The notes under the pieces were generated by a model. It was not told the DNA's origin. It worked only from the letters and a program-made list of their open reading frames with translations, and made no database searches. A DNA stretch of 64,000 nt from an uncultured Sphingopyxis sp. (GTDB lineage: Bacteria; Pseudomonadota; Alphaproteobacteria; Sphingomonadales; Sphingomonadaceae): assembly GCF_900078365.1 (NCBI RefSeq), contig NZ_LT598653.1:372001-436000 (forward strand), given 5' to 3'. Below are positions 1 through 8,097 of the stretch, one piece after another; the first letter of the stretch is position 1, and every line of letters starts with the position of its first letter. Position numbers and translations under genes: made by a program.

Positions 1-2
1 AG

Positions 3-305
3 CCGTGCTGGAAGCTCGACCATCGTTTCGGGGCGAAGGGCGTGATGGCGGATGTGGTGAAGACGCGGCGGTCGGGTTGGTATTATCGCGTGCTTGAACC
101 CGGCACGGTGCGCGCGGGCGATGCGCTCGAGCTTGTCGACCGGCCGTATCCCGAATGGCTGCTCGCCTCGCTCTTCGGCCTGCTGATCGGCGGCGAGGCG
201 AAGGATCGCGTCGCCGATCTCCGCGCGCTCCGCGACGTGCCCGTCCTCGCCGAAACCTGGAAAGTCCGCCGCGCCAAGCTCGCCGAGCAGTTCGGCGCCG
301 ATTAG
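3..305 (+). CDS. MOSC-domain protein, C-terminal part (YiiM-like), cut by window edge
   Basis: This is the 3' end of a gene that begins before the window; the frame is open from base 3. The visible residues PCWKLDHRFG, then VKTRRSGWYYRVLEPGTV, match the conserved C-terminal half of YiiM-type MOSC proteins, which bind molybdenum cofactor or sulfur carrier intermediates. The end, with LLIGGEAKDRVADL and a short helical tail, fits the small C-terminal '3-alpha' domain of that family. The stop (tag 303-305) overlaps the stop of the convergent glpD by a few bases. The methionine codons at 42-47 are internal, so no start should be placed there. The substrate of this family is uncertain. Confidence 0.75.
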   Translation, partial: PCWKLDHRFGAKGVMADVVKTRRSGWYYRVLEPGTVRAGDALELVDRPYPEWLLASLFGLLIGGEAKDRVADLRALRDVPVLAETWKVRRAKLAEQFGAD

Positions 306-1852
306 CGCGTTCGCTCGTCCTCGAAAAATTCGGTGTCGGCCTGCCGCGCTTCGGCCGCGACGCGCTCGACATGGCCGGCAAGTCGCCCGGTTTCCGCCGC
401 CGTGAAAAGCAGCCCCAGCTTGCTGCGCCGCCAGAGGACGTCGTCGGTCGTGCGCGCCCATTCGCGCATCGCCATCCAGCGCAGCTCGGCGAGGCTGAGG
501 CCATGCGCGATCTCGCCGCCGAGCGCGTCCCAGTCGCCCGCGCCCGCCAGCCAGCGGCGCGCGTCGGTGCCATAGGCCCGGACGATGCGGTCGACCGTCG
601 CGGCGGAAAGAAAGGGGTAGGCGAGCTTATATTCGGCCCGGAGCGCCGCGGCGCCCTCGACCGGAAAATCGCCGCCCGGCAGCGGCGCCCGCGCGGTCCA
701 GTGCCCGCCGGCCAGCGCGGGGACATGTTCCGCGAGCGCGTCGACCGCTTCCTCGGCGACATGGCGATAGCTCGTGATCTTGCCGCCATAGATGGTGAGC
801 AACGGCGCGCCCTCGTCCATGTCGAGGTCGATCCGGTATCCGCGCGTCGCGGCTTCGGGGCGCCCCGATCCGTCCTCGACCAGGGGCCGCACGCCCGAAT
901 AGGTCCACACGACGTCGGCGGGCGTCACCGCCTCGCGGAAATAGAGACTCGCGCCTTCGCAGAGATAGGCGATCTCCTCGTCGCTCGCTTCCGCCTCGTC
1001 CGCCGGGCCGTCATGATCCTGGTCGGTCGTACCGATCAGCGTGAAGTCGCGCTCATAGGGAATGGCGAAGAAGATGCGCCCGTCGGGCAGCTGGAAGAAA
1101 TAGGCATAATCATGGTCGAACAGGCGGCGCACGACGATGTGCGAGCCGCGGACGAGGCGCATCCGGTGGTCGGGTTCGGCATCGGCGCGCCGCAGCAGGT
1201 CGAGCACCGCGGGGCCCGCGGCGTTGACGACGCTGCGCCCCGCGAAGCGATAATGATGTCCCTGCTCGCCGACCGCATCGACGATCCAAAGCCCATCCTC
1301 GCAGTGCAGCATGTCGGCGCGCGTCCGCGTCCGCACCCGCGCGCGCCGGTCGGCGGCATCGCGCGCGTTGAGCATCACGAGCCGCGCATCGTCGACCCAG
1401 CCGTCCGAATATTCGAAGCCCTTCGCATATTGCGGCTGCAGCGGCGCGCCCGCGGCATGGCGGGTGAGATCGACCGACCGCGTCGCGGGCAGCTTCCTGC
1501 GGCCGCCGATATGGTCGTAGAGGAAGAGCCCGAGCCGCAGCAGCCAGCGCGGGCGCAGCCCGTCGCGATAGGGCAGGACGAAGCGCATCGGATGGATGAT
1601 ATGCGGCGCGATGCCCCACAATCGCTCGCGCTCCTTCAGCGCCTCGCGCACCAGGCCGAATTCATAATGTTCAAGATAGCGCAGCCCGCCGTGGATCAGC
1701 TTGGTCGATTTCGACGACGTGCCTTGCGCAAGGTCGCCCGCCTCCAGCAGCAGCACCCGCGCGCCGCGCCCGGCGGCGTCGCGCGCGACGCCCGCGCCAT
1801 TGACCCCGCCGCCGACGACGATGACATCATAGGGGGATTGCGGTTCGGTCAT
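302..1852 (-). CDS. glpD: Glycerol-3-phosphate dehydrogenase, FAD-dependent
   Basis: The 516-residue protein has the usual GlpD length. It starts with a Rossmann FAD motif (VIVVGGGVNGAGVARDAAGRG) and has the typical GTSSKSTKLIHGGLRYLE block near residue 50, followed by the C-terminal helical domain of the family. It oxidises glycerol-3-phosphate to dihydroxyacetone phosphate at the inner membrane and passes electrons to quinone. It is convergent with the MOSC gene and divergent from zwf, with a palindromic repeat between. No glpK or glpF lies in the window. Within this window it is the catabolic counterpart of gpsA at 15.7 kb. The start ATG at 1852 precedes the FAD motif directly. Confidence 0.95.
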   Translation of the reverse strand: MTEPQSPYDVIVVGGGVNGAGVARDAAGRGARVLLLEAGDLAQGTSSKSTKLIHGGLRYLEHYEFGLVREALKERERLWGIAPHIIHPMRFVLPYRDGLRPRWLLRLGLFLYDHIGGRRKLPATRSVDLTRHAAGAPLQPQYAKGFEYSDGWVDDARLVMLNARDAADRRARVRTRTRADMLHCEDGLWIVDAVGEQGHHYRFAGRSVVNAAGPAVLDLLRRADAEPDHRMRLVRGSHIVVRRLFDHDYAYFFQLPDGRIFFAIPYERDFTLIGTTDQDHDGPADEAEASDEEIAYLCEGASLYFREAVTPADVVWTYSGVRPLVEDGSGRPEAATRGYRIDLDMDEGAPLLTIYGGKITSYRHVAEEAVDALAEHVPALAGGHWTARAPLPGGDFPVEGAAALRAEYKLAYPFLSAATVDRIVRAYGTDARRWLAGAGDWDALGGEIAHGLSLAELRWMAMREWARTTDDVLWRRSKLGLLFTAAETGRLAGHVERVAAEARQADTEFFEDERTR

Positions 1853-1903
1853 GGCGGGGTCTTATCGCCGTTGCGAACGAAAAGGAATCACGCCCGGACA
1901 AAT

Positions 1904-1981
1904 CGTCATCCCGGCGAAGGCCGGGATCTCGCCGGTGCGTGATGGCGATAGGGCGAGATCCCGGCCTTCGCCGGGATGACG
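1904..1981. repeat. Palindromic intergenic repeat, family R1
   Basis: Two long arms in inverted orientation (left arm beginning GTCATCCCGGCGAAGG, right arm ending CTTCGCCGGGATGAC) flank a loop of about 20 bases. The same arms recur at 5566-5643 and, in altered form, at 6282 and 38750. It sits between the divergent glpD and zwf, so it lies upstream of both genes and is not a plain terminator. It looks like a REP/BIME-type mobile palindrome. Confidence 0.85.
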
Positions 1982-2060
1982 AGACGGTGCGGCTTACGTA
2001 TGCGCGTTGCATTCGCTTCGTGTATCCCCCAATTCTGAGCATCTATCCAAGGGGACGAAT

Positions 2061-3524
2061 GTGAGCGTGAAAGTCGAAACATTGGTGCTGTTCGGCGCGA
2101 CGGGCGACCTGGCGCAGCGCATGCTCTTTCCCTCGCTCTACAATCTCCATCTCGACGGCCTGCTCGCCGGCGCGCTGACGATCATCGGGTCGGGACGTTC
2201 GAAGATGGACCGCGCGGCGTTTCAGGCGCAGGTGCGCGAGGCGCTCGCCGAACATCTGCCCGCCGACCGCATCGAGGACGCCGGGGTCGAAAGCTTTCTC
2301 GAACGCATCGACTATTGCGCGATCGATGCCGGCGCGGGCACCGGCTATGACGAGCTCGCAGCGCTGCTCGGCGACCGCATGGGCCGCCCGATCGGCGTCT
2401 ATCTCTCGACCCCGCCGTCGATGTTCGGCCCGATCGCGCAGGGCCTTAAGGCCGCGAACATCGCGTGCGCCGACTGCCGCATCGCGATGGAAAAGCCGAT
2501 CGGCCACGACCTCGCCTCGTCGCGCGACGTCAACGAGCAGGTCGGCGACGCCTTTGCCGAGGACCGCGTTTTCCGCATCGACCATTATCTCGGCAAGGAA
2601 ACGGTCCAGAACCTCCTCGCGCTGCGTTTCGCCAACATGCTGTTCGAGCCGCTTTGGAACGCGCAGGCGATCGACCATGTCCAGATCACCGTCGCGGAAA
2701 CGGTGGGCCTCGAAGGCCGCGTCTCCTATTATGACGGCGTCGGCGCATTGAAGGACATGGTGCAGAACCATATGCTCCAGCTCCTCGCGATCATCGCGAT
2801 GGAGCCGCCCGCGAGCGTCTCGTCGACCGCGGTGCGCGACGAGAAGGTCAAGCTGCTCCGCTCGCTTCGCAAGATGACCGCCGAGGATGTGAAGGCGCAC
2901 AGCGTCAAGGGCCAGTATAGCAGCGGCGCGGTCAATGGCGGCGCGGTCGCGGGCTATGCCGACGAGCTCGGCCATCCGTCGAACACCGAAACCTTCGTCG
3001 CGCTGAAGGCGTTCATCGACAATTGGCGCTGGAAGGGCGTGCCTTTCTACCTGCGCACCGGCAAGCGCATGCCGCAGCGCAAGTCCGAAGTGCTGATCCA
3101 GTTCAAGCCGGTGCCGCACAATATCTTCGCGCGCGTCGGTGCGGGCAAATTGAATGCGAACAGCATGATCATCAACCTCCAGCCCGAGGAGAATATCCGG
3201 GTCAAGGTGATGGCGAAGCAGCCCGGGCTCGACCGCGAGGGGGTGAAGCTCAAGGAAGTGACGATGGACGTCTCGCTCTCGCACAGCTTTGCCGGGGAAC
3301 GCCGCCGTATCGCCTATGAACGCCTGCTGCTCGATTTCATCGAGGGCGACCAGACGCTGTTCGTGCGCCGCGACGAGGTCGAGGCGCAATGGCAGTGGAT
3401 CGATTCGATCCGCGACGCCTGGGCGGCGGTCGACATGGCGCCGCAGACCTACACCGCGGGAAGCTGGGGCCCGTCGAGCGCGATCGCGCTGATCGAGCGC
3501 GACGGAGCGAGCTGGCATGATTGA
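2061..3524 (+). CDS. zwf: Glucose-6-phosphate 1-dehydrogenase
   Basis: Oxidises glucose-6-phosphate to 6-phosphogluconolactone with NAD(P)+, the entry to the Entner-Doudoroff pathway. The protein of 487 residues has the nucleotide-binding start LVLFGATGDLAQRM and the active-site block RIDHYLGKE near residue 180. The frame is open further upstream (ATG 2007), but the GTG at 2061 has a good Shine-Dalgarno (AAGGGGA, 2049-2055) and gives the normal family length. edd follows after a repeat and then eda. No 6-phosphogluconolactonase or glucokinase gene lies between them, unlike many related loci. Confidence 0.96.
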   Translation: MSVKVETLVLFGATGDLAQRMLFPSLYNLHLDGLLAGALTIIGSGRSKMDRAAFQAQVREALAEHLPADRIEDAGVESFLERIDYCAIDAGAGTGYDELAALLGDRMGRPIGVYLSTPPSMFGPIAQGLKAANIACADCRIAMEKPIGHDLASSRDVNEQVGDAFAEDRVFRIDHYLGKETVQNLLALRFANMLFEPLWNAQAIDHVQITVAETVGLEGRVSYYDGVGALKDMVQNHMLQLLAIIAMEPPASVSSTAVRDEKVKLLRSLRKMTAEDVKAHSVKGQYSSGAVNGGAVAGYADELGHPSNTETFVALKAFIDNWRWKGVPFYLRTGKRMPQRKSEVLIQFKPVPHNIFARVGAGKLNANSMIINLQPEENIRVKVMAKQPGLDREGVKLKEVTMDVSLSHSFAGERRRIAYERLLLDFIEGDQTLFVRRDEVEAQWQWIDSIRDAWAAVDMAPQTYTAGSWGPSSAIALIERDGASWHD

Positions 3525-3531
3525 GACTGCC

Positions 3532-3712
3532 CCAAACCTTCTCCCCTTGGGGGAGAAGGATACGAAGCCTTGCGCCGCAGGCGCTAGGCGCAGTTGGATG
3601 AGGGTCTCCGCCGTTGCTTTCGCCGCTGCCGTTCACACCCTCACCCAGCTTCGACTAGCGAGCAAGCTCGCAAGTCTGCGCATCCCTCTCCCCCAAGGGG
3701 AGAGGGTTTTGG
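3532..3712. repeat. Long composite intergenic repeat, family R8
   Basis: The outer arms (TTCTCCCCTTGGGGGAGAAGG and its inverted partner near 3690-3712) enclose about 130 bases. The interior ends with GCTTCGACTAGCGAGCAAGC and AAGTCTGCG. Related elements are at 17263, 23884 and 24743. The element fills nearly the whole zwf-edd gap and ends a few bases before the edd start, so it would lie in the edd leader if the genes are co-transcribed. Confidence 0.8.
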
Positions 3713-3719
3713 AATTGTC

Positions 3720-5561
3720 ATGACCACTCTCCACCCCACCATCGCCGCCGTCACCGACCGCATCATCGCCCGCAGCGCGCCGCGCCGCGCCGCCTATCTC
3801 GATCTCATGGAGCGCCAGCGCGACGCCGGCACCAATCGCGGCAACCTGTCGTGCGGCAATCTCGCGCACGGCTTCGCCGCGTCGGGCGAGGACAAGCCCG
3901 CCATCCGCACCGGCGCGGCGATGAACATCGGCATCGTCACCGCCTATAATGACATGCTCTCGGCGCATCAGCCCTATGGCCGCTACCCCGAGCAGATCAA
4001 ACTCTTCGCGCGCGAGGCGGGCGTCACCGCGCAGGTCGCGGGCGGCGTGCCCGCCATGTGCGACGGGGTGACGCAGGGACAGGCGGGCATGGACCTGTCG
4101 CTGTTCAGCCGCGACAATATCGCGCAGGGCACAGCGATCGCGCTCAGCCACGCGATGTTCGAGGGCGCGCTGCTGCTCGGCATCTGCGACAAGATCGTCC
4201 CCGGCCTGCTGATCGGCGCGCTGCGCTTCGGCCATCTGCCGCAAATCCTCGTGCCGGCCGGCCCGATGCCCTCGGGGCTCGCGAACAAGGAAAAGCAGCG
4301 CGTCCGCCAGCTCTATGCCGAAGGAAAGGCGAGCCGCGACGAACTGCTCGAGGCCGAAGCCGCCTCCTATCACGGCGCGGGCACCTGCACCTTCTACGGC
4401 ACCGCGAACTCGAACCAGATGATGATGGAACTGATGGGGCTCCATGTCCCCGGCAGCGCCTTCACCAATCCCGGCACCAAGCTGCGGCAGGAGCTGACGC
4501 GCGCCGCGACACACCGGATTGCCAAGATCGGCTGGGACGGCGATGATTATCGCCCGCTCGCGCGCTGCATCGACGAAAAGGCGATCGTCAACGCTGCGAT
4601 CGGCCTGCTCGCCACCGGCGGCTCGACCAATCATGCGATCCACCTTCCCGCGATCGCGCGCGCGGCGGGGATCGTCATCGACTGGCAGGATTTCGACGAG
4701 CTGAGCCACGCCGTGCCTTTGCTCGCGCGCGTCTATCCGAACGGCGCGGGCGACGTGAACCATTTCCATGCCGCGGGCGGGATCGGCTTCGTTGCGCGCG
4801 AGTTGCTCGGCGCCGGGCTGCTTCACGGCGATGTGCTGACCGTCGGCGGGACGATGGCCGATTATGCCGCCGAACCCGTGCTGGTGAACGACGAGCTTCA
4901 CTGGCAGGCCGCGCCCGCGACGAGCCGCGATGACACGATGCTGCGTCCGGTCGCTACGCCCTTCTCGCCCGACGGGGGGATGCGCCTGCTCGCGGGCAAT
5001 CTCGGCCGCGCGATCATCAAGACGAGCGCGGTCGCCGAGGATCGCTGGACGATCGAGGCGCCGTGCCGGATTTTCGACGACCAGAATCAGGTGCTGACCG
5101 CGTTCAAGGCGGGCGAGCTCGAACGCGACGTCGTCGTCGTCGTCCGCTTTCAGGGCCCGCGCGCCAACGGCATGCCCGAACTGCACAAGCTGACCCCGGC
5201 GCTCGGTGTGCTGCAGGACAAGGGATTCCGCGTCGCCTTGCTCACCGACGGCCGCATGTCGGGCGCGAGCGGCAAGGTGCCCGCCGTCATCCACCTCTCG
5301 CCCGAAGCCCTGCCCGGCCCCGACGGGGTGAGCGGCCCGCTCGCCTATCTTCAGGACGGCGACATCGTTCGCGTCTGCGCGGTGAAGGGCGAAGTGATCG
5401 CGCTCGTCGACGAAGCCGAATGGACGTCGCGCCGGCCCGCCGCCGCCCCGCCGCCGGCGCTCGGCGTCGGCCGCGAACTCTTCGCGCTTTTCCGCCACCA
5501 CGCCGACGAAGCCGAGAAGGGCGGGTCGGCGATGCTCGCGGCGATGGAGACCGTCATTTAA
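3720..5561 (+). CDS. edd: Phosphogluconate dehydratase
   Basis: Dehydrates 6-phosphogluconate to 2-keto-3-deoxy-6-phosphogluconate (KDPG). The 613-residue protein belongs to the IlvD/Edd family. It has NRGNLSCGNL near residue 40, the iron-sulfur cysteine block PAMCDGVTQGQ near residue 120, GTCTFYGTANSNQMMME near residue 220, and the C-terminal LTDGRMSGASGKVPA block. The ATG at 3720 is chosen because it gives the family length and precedes the first conserved block; the frame is open further upstream only through the repeat. It stands between zwf and eda. Confidence 0.96.
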   Translation: MTTLHPTIAAVTDRIIARSAPRRAAYLDLMERQRDAGTNRGNLSCGNLAHGFAASGEDKPAIRTGAAMNIGIVTAYNDMLSAHQPYGRYPEQIKLFAREAGVTAQVAGGVPAMCDGVTQGQAGMDLSLFSRDNIAQGTAIALSHAMFEGALLLGICDKIVPGLLIGALRFGHLPQILVPAGPMPSGLANKEKQRVRQLYAEGKASRDELLEAEAASYHGAGTCTFYGTANSNQMMMELMGLHVPGSAFTNPGTKLRQELTRAATHRIAKIGWDGDDYRPLARCIDEKAIVNAAIGLLATGGSTNHAIHLPAIARAAGIVIDWQDFDELSHAVPLLARVYPNGAGDVNHFHAAGGIGFVARELLGAGLLHGDVLTVGGTMADYAAEPVLVNDELHWQAAPATSRDDTMLRPVATPFSPDGGMRLLAGNLGRAIIKTSAVAEDRWTIEAPCRIFDDQNQVLTAFKAGELERDVVVVVRFQGPRANGMPELHKLTPALGVLQDKGFRVALLTDGRMSGASGKVPAVIHLSPEALPGPDGVSGPLAYLQDGDIVRVCAVKGEVIALVDEAEWTSRRPAAAPPPALGVGRELFALFRHHADEAEKGGSAMLAAMETVI

Positions 5562-5565
5562 TTTC

Positions 5566-5643
5566 CGTCATCCCGGCGAAGGCCGGGATCTCGATGGTGC
5601 GTTATAACGATAGGGTGAGATCCCGGCTTTCGCCGGGATGACG
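5566..5643. repeat. Palindromic intergenic repeat, family R1
   Basis: Same arms and spacing as the element at 1904-1981, again beginning GTCATCCCGGCGAAGG and ending CGCCGGGATGACG. It starts five bases after the edd stop and ends 17 bases before eda, so it would be transcribed between these two genes. Confidence 0.85.
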
Positions 5644-5659
5644 AAGAAAGTGAGATAGA

Positions 5660-6277
5660 ATGTCCGACAGCGGTATCGAACAGATCATGGCGCTAGCGCC
5701 GGTCATCCCGGTGATCGTCATCGACCGCGTCGAGGATGCGGTGCCGATGGCCGAGGCGCTCGTCGCGGGCGGGCTCAAGGTGCTCGAAGTGACGATGCGT
5801 ACCCCCGCCGCGCTCGACGCGATCAGGGCGATGAAGGCGGTGCCCGGCGCGGTCGTCGGCGCGGGGACGGTGCTCAATCCCCGGATGCTCAAGGACGCGA
5901 TCGACGCGGGCTCCGAATTCATCGTCTCGCCCGGCCTCACCGACAGCCTCGGCGAGGCGGCGGTGGCGAGCGGCATTCCCTTCCTGCCCGGCGTCGCCAA
6001 TGCGTCGAACATCATGATGGGGCTCGACATCGGTCTCGACAGCTTCAAATTCTTCCCCGCGGCGACGAGCGGCGGCATCCCCGCGCTCAAGGCGCTCGCC
6101 GGCCCGTTCGGCGGGATCAATTTCTGCCCCACCGGCGGCATCAGCGCCGCGACCGCACCCGAATGGCTCGCGCTCGATCCGGTGCTCTGCGTGGGCGGCA
6201 GCTGGGTCGTCCCGACGGGTCCGCTCGATCCGGCGCGGGTCGAGGCGCTGGCGCGCGAGGCGGCGGCGCTCAAATAA
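5660..6277 (+). CDS. eda: 2-dehydro-3-deoxy-6-phosphogluconate aldolase
   Basis: Splits KDPG into pyruvate and glyceraldehyde-3-phosphate, the last step of the Entner-Doudoroff pathway. The protein has 205 residues, the normal length for this class I aldolase. It shows the catalytic glutamate in VLEVTMRTP (E43), the Schiff-base lysine in DSFKFFPA (K130) and the phosphate-binding FCPTGGI loop. It lies 98 bases after edd, on the same strand, with repeat R1 between. Confidence 0.96.
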   Translation: MSDSGIEQIMALAPVIPVIVIDRVEDAVPMAEALVAGGLKVLEVTMRTPAALDAIRAMKAVPGAVVGAGTVLNPRMLKDAIDAGSEFIVSPGLTDSLGEAAVASGIPFLPGVANASNIMMGLDIGLDSFKFFPAATSGGIPALKALAGPFGGINFCPTGGISAATAPEWLALDPVLCVGGSWVVPTGPLDPARVEALAREAAALK

Positions 6278-6281
6278 TAAT

Positions 6282-6359
6282 CGTCATCCCAGCGAAAGCT
6301 GGGATCTCCATCGGCCTCGCACCAGGTTGCCAGCGGCCCCTGCCTTCGCAGGGGCGACG
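6282..6359. repeat. Two adjoining hairpin repeats after eda
   Basis: A variant R1 arm (TCCCAGCGAAAGCTGGGA) is followed by a second hairpin (CCCCTGCCTTCGCAGGGG). They start five bases after the eda stop and may act as the 3' end of the zwf-edd-eda transcript, although no T-run follows. Confidence 0.65.
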
Positions 6360-6435
6360 AATTGGGCGCATTGATTAACCCCATTTTACCTGTCATCGTG
6401 CAGGGACAAACTGCAATATAGCCGTCGGTGGGGAG

Positions 6436-7992
6436 ATGCGCGTGCCAAGGCCGCAGCCGCATTTGGAAGAAGTCCTCGCGTCCGAACCCGGACCGCATAT
6501 CGCCGCGCTCTTCGATTTCGACGGAACGATCATCTCGGGCTATTCGGCGACCGCGATGCTGCGCGAGAAATTCCAGCGCCGCGAAATGTCGGTCGAGGAA
6601 ATTGCCGAGACCGCGAACGTCCTCGCGCAGCACAGCCTCGGCCAGATCGGCTTTTCGGGCCTGATGACCGCCGCCGCCAAATTCATGAAGGGCGTCGAAG
6701 AGGAAAGCTTCGTCGAGTTCGGCGAGGAACTCTACAAGAAGCATATCGCGCGCAAAATCTATCCCGAGACACGCGCGATCATTGAGGCGCATCAGGCGAA
6801 GGGGCATCGCGTCGCGATCATCTCGTCGGCGACGATCTACCAGATCGAGCCGACCGCGCGCGACCTTGGCATCGCCGACATCAAATGTTCGGCCTATGAG
6901 ATCGAGGATGGCGTCTTCACCGGCGAGATCGTCCGGCCGCTCTGCTTCGGCGAGGGCAAGGTGCTCGCGGCCGAGGAGCTGGCCGCCGAATATGGCCTCG
7001 ATCTCGATCAAAGCTTTTTCTACTCGGACAGCGACGACGACATCGAACTGCTCGAACGCGTCGGCAAGCCGCGCCCGCTCAATCCCAATATGAAATTGAA
7101 GGGCATCGCCGACGAGCGGGGTTGGCCGGTGCAGCGTTTCGCGAGCCGCGGGACGCCATCGTGGATCGACTATACGCGCACCATCTACGCCACCGGCTCG
7201 CTCGTCGGCGCCTTCGCCGCCGGCTTGCCGATCTGGGCGCTGACCCGCTCGCAGCGCGAGGCGGTCAATTTCTCGATGGGGCTGTTCGGTGATTTCGCGA
7301 CGGCGATCACCGGCGTCGAGCTTGAGGTCGAGGACGAGCGCTATCTCTGGTCGTCGCGCCCCTGCGTCTTCATCTTCAATCACCAGAGCAAGGCGGACGT
7401 GATGATCCTCGCCAAGCTCATCCGCCGCGACATGGGCGGAGTGGGTAAGAAGGAGATCAGGGACATCCCCATCCTCGGCAAGCTGATGGAATGGGGCGGC
7501 ACCGTGTTCGTCGACCGCGCCGACGGCAGGAGCGCGATCAAGGCGATGGAGCCGCTGGTCGACGCGATTCAAAAGGAAGGCAAGTCGATCTGCATCGCGC
7601 CCGAGGGGACGCGCAGCCTGACGCCGAAGCTCGAGCCGTTCAAGAAGGGCGCGTTCCACCTGGCGATGCAGGCGGGGGTGCCGATCGTCCCGATCGTGAT
7701 CCACAATGCGACCGACGTCGCGCCGAAGAACGAGTTCGTCATGCGCCCCGCGACGGTGCGGGTGACCGTGCTGCCGCCGGTCGATACGTCGAAGTGGAGC
7801 GTCAAGACATTGGGTGCGCATGTCCGCGAGGTGCGCAACATGTTCCTGCGCACGCTGGGACAGGCGGAGGAGAGCGTCGCGGCGGTGGTGACAGCCGAGA
7901 AGCCGGCGAAGAAGGCGGCGGTGAAGGAAGCGCCCGCGAAGAAAAGACCCGCCGAGAAGGAGGCTACTCCCCGAAAAGGAAGGAAAGCCTAG
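6436..7992 (+). CDS. HAD-IB phosphatase / 1-acyl-glycerol-3-phosphate acyltransferase fusion
   Basis: A two-domain protein of 518 residues. Residues about 20-240 are a HAD-IB (SerB-like) hydrolase with motif I DFDGT (D27, D29) and motif III/IV YSDSDDDIELL. Residues about 290-480 are a PlsC domain with NHQSKAD (H316, D321) and EGTRS (E390). A hydrophobic stretch lies near residue 250. The C-terminal 35 residues are rich in Lys, Ala and Pro. The architecture matches mycobacterial PlsC fusions such as Rv2483c (recalled knowledge). Inferred role: acylate lysophosphatidate and possibly dephosphorylate phosphatidate to diacylglycerol for the WS/DGAT encoded two genes downstream. ATG 6436 has GGGGAG just upstream; GTG 6442 is an alternative start. 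Confidence 0.88.
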   Translation: MRVPRPQPHLEEVLASEPGPHIAALFDFDGTIISGYSATAMLREKFQRREMSVEEIAETANVLAQHSLGQIGFSGLMTAAAKFMKGVEEESFVEFGEELYKKHIARKIYPETRAIIEAHQAKGHRVAIISSATIYQIEPTARDLGIADIKCSAYEIEDGVFTGEIVRPLCFGEGKVLAAEELAAEYGLDLDQSFFYSDSDDDIELLERVGKPRPLNPNMKLKGIADERGWPVQRFASRGTPSWIDYTRTIYATGSLVGAFAAGLPIWALTRSQREAVNFSMGLFGDFATAITGVELEVEDERYLWSSRPCVFIFNHQSKADVMILAKLIRRDMGGVGKKEIRDIPILGKLMEWGGTVFVDRADGRSAIKAMEPLVDAIQKEGKSICIAPEGTRSLTPKLEPFKKGAFHLAMQAGVPIVPIVIHNATDVAPKNEFVMRPATVRVTVLPPVDTSKWSVKTLGAHVREVRNMFLRTLGQAEESVAAVVTAEKPAKKAAVKEAPAKKRPAEKEATPRKGRKA

Positions 7993-8006
7993 CGCATGTT
8001 CCACAT

Positions 8007-8082
8007 CGTCATTGCGAGCGAAGCGAAGCAATCCAGAGCGGTCTGCTCAACCCTGGATTGCTTCGCTTCGCTCGCAATGACG
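8007..8082. repeat. Palindromic intergenic repeat, family R3
   Basis: Inverted arms GTCATTGCGAGCGAAGCGAA and TTCGCTTCGCTCGCAATGAC flank a loop of about 20 bases. The element fills the gap between the HAD/PlsC gene and the plsB-like gene and ends 15 bases before the GTG of the latter. Confidence 0.85.
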
Positions 8083-8097
8083 GAGGGAGTATAAGCG

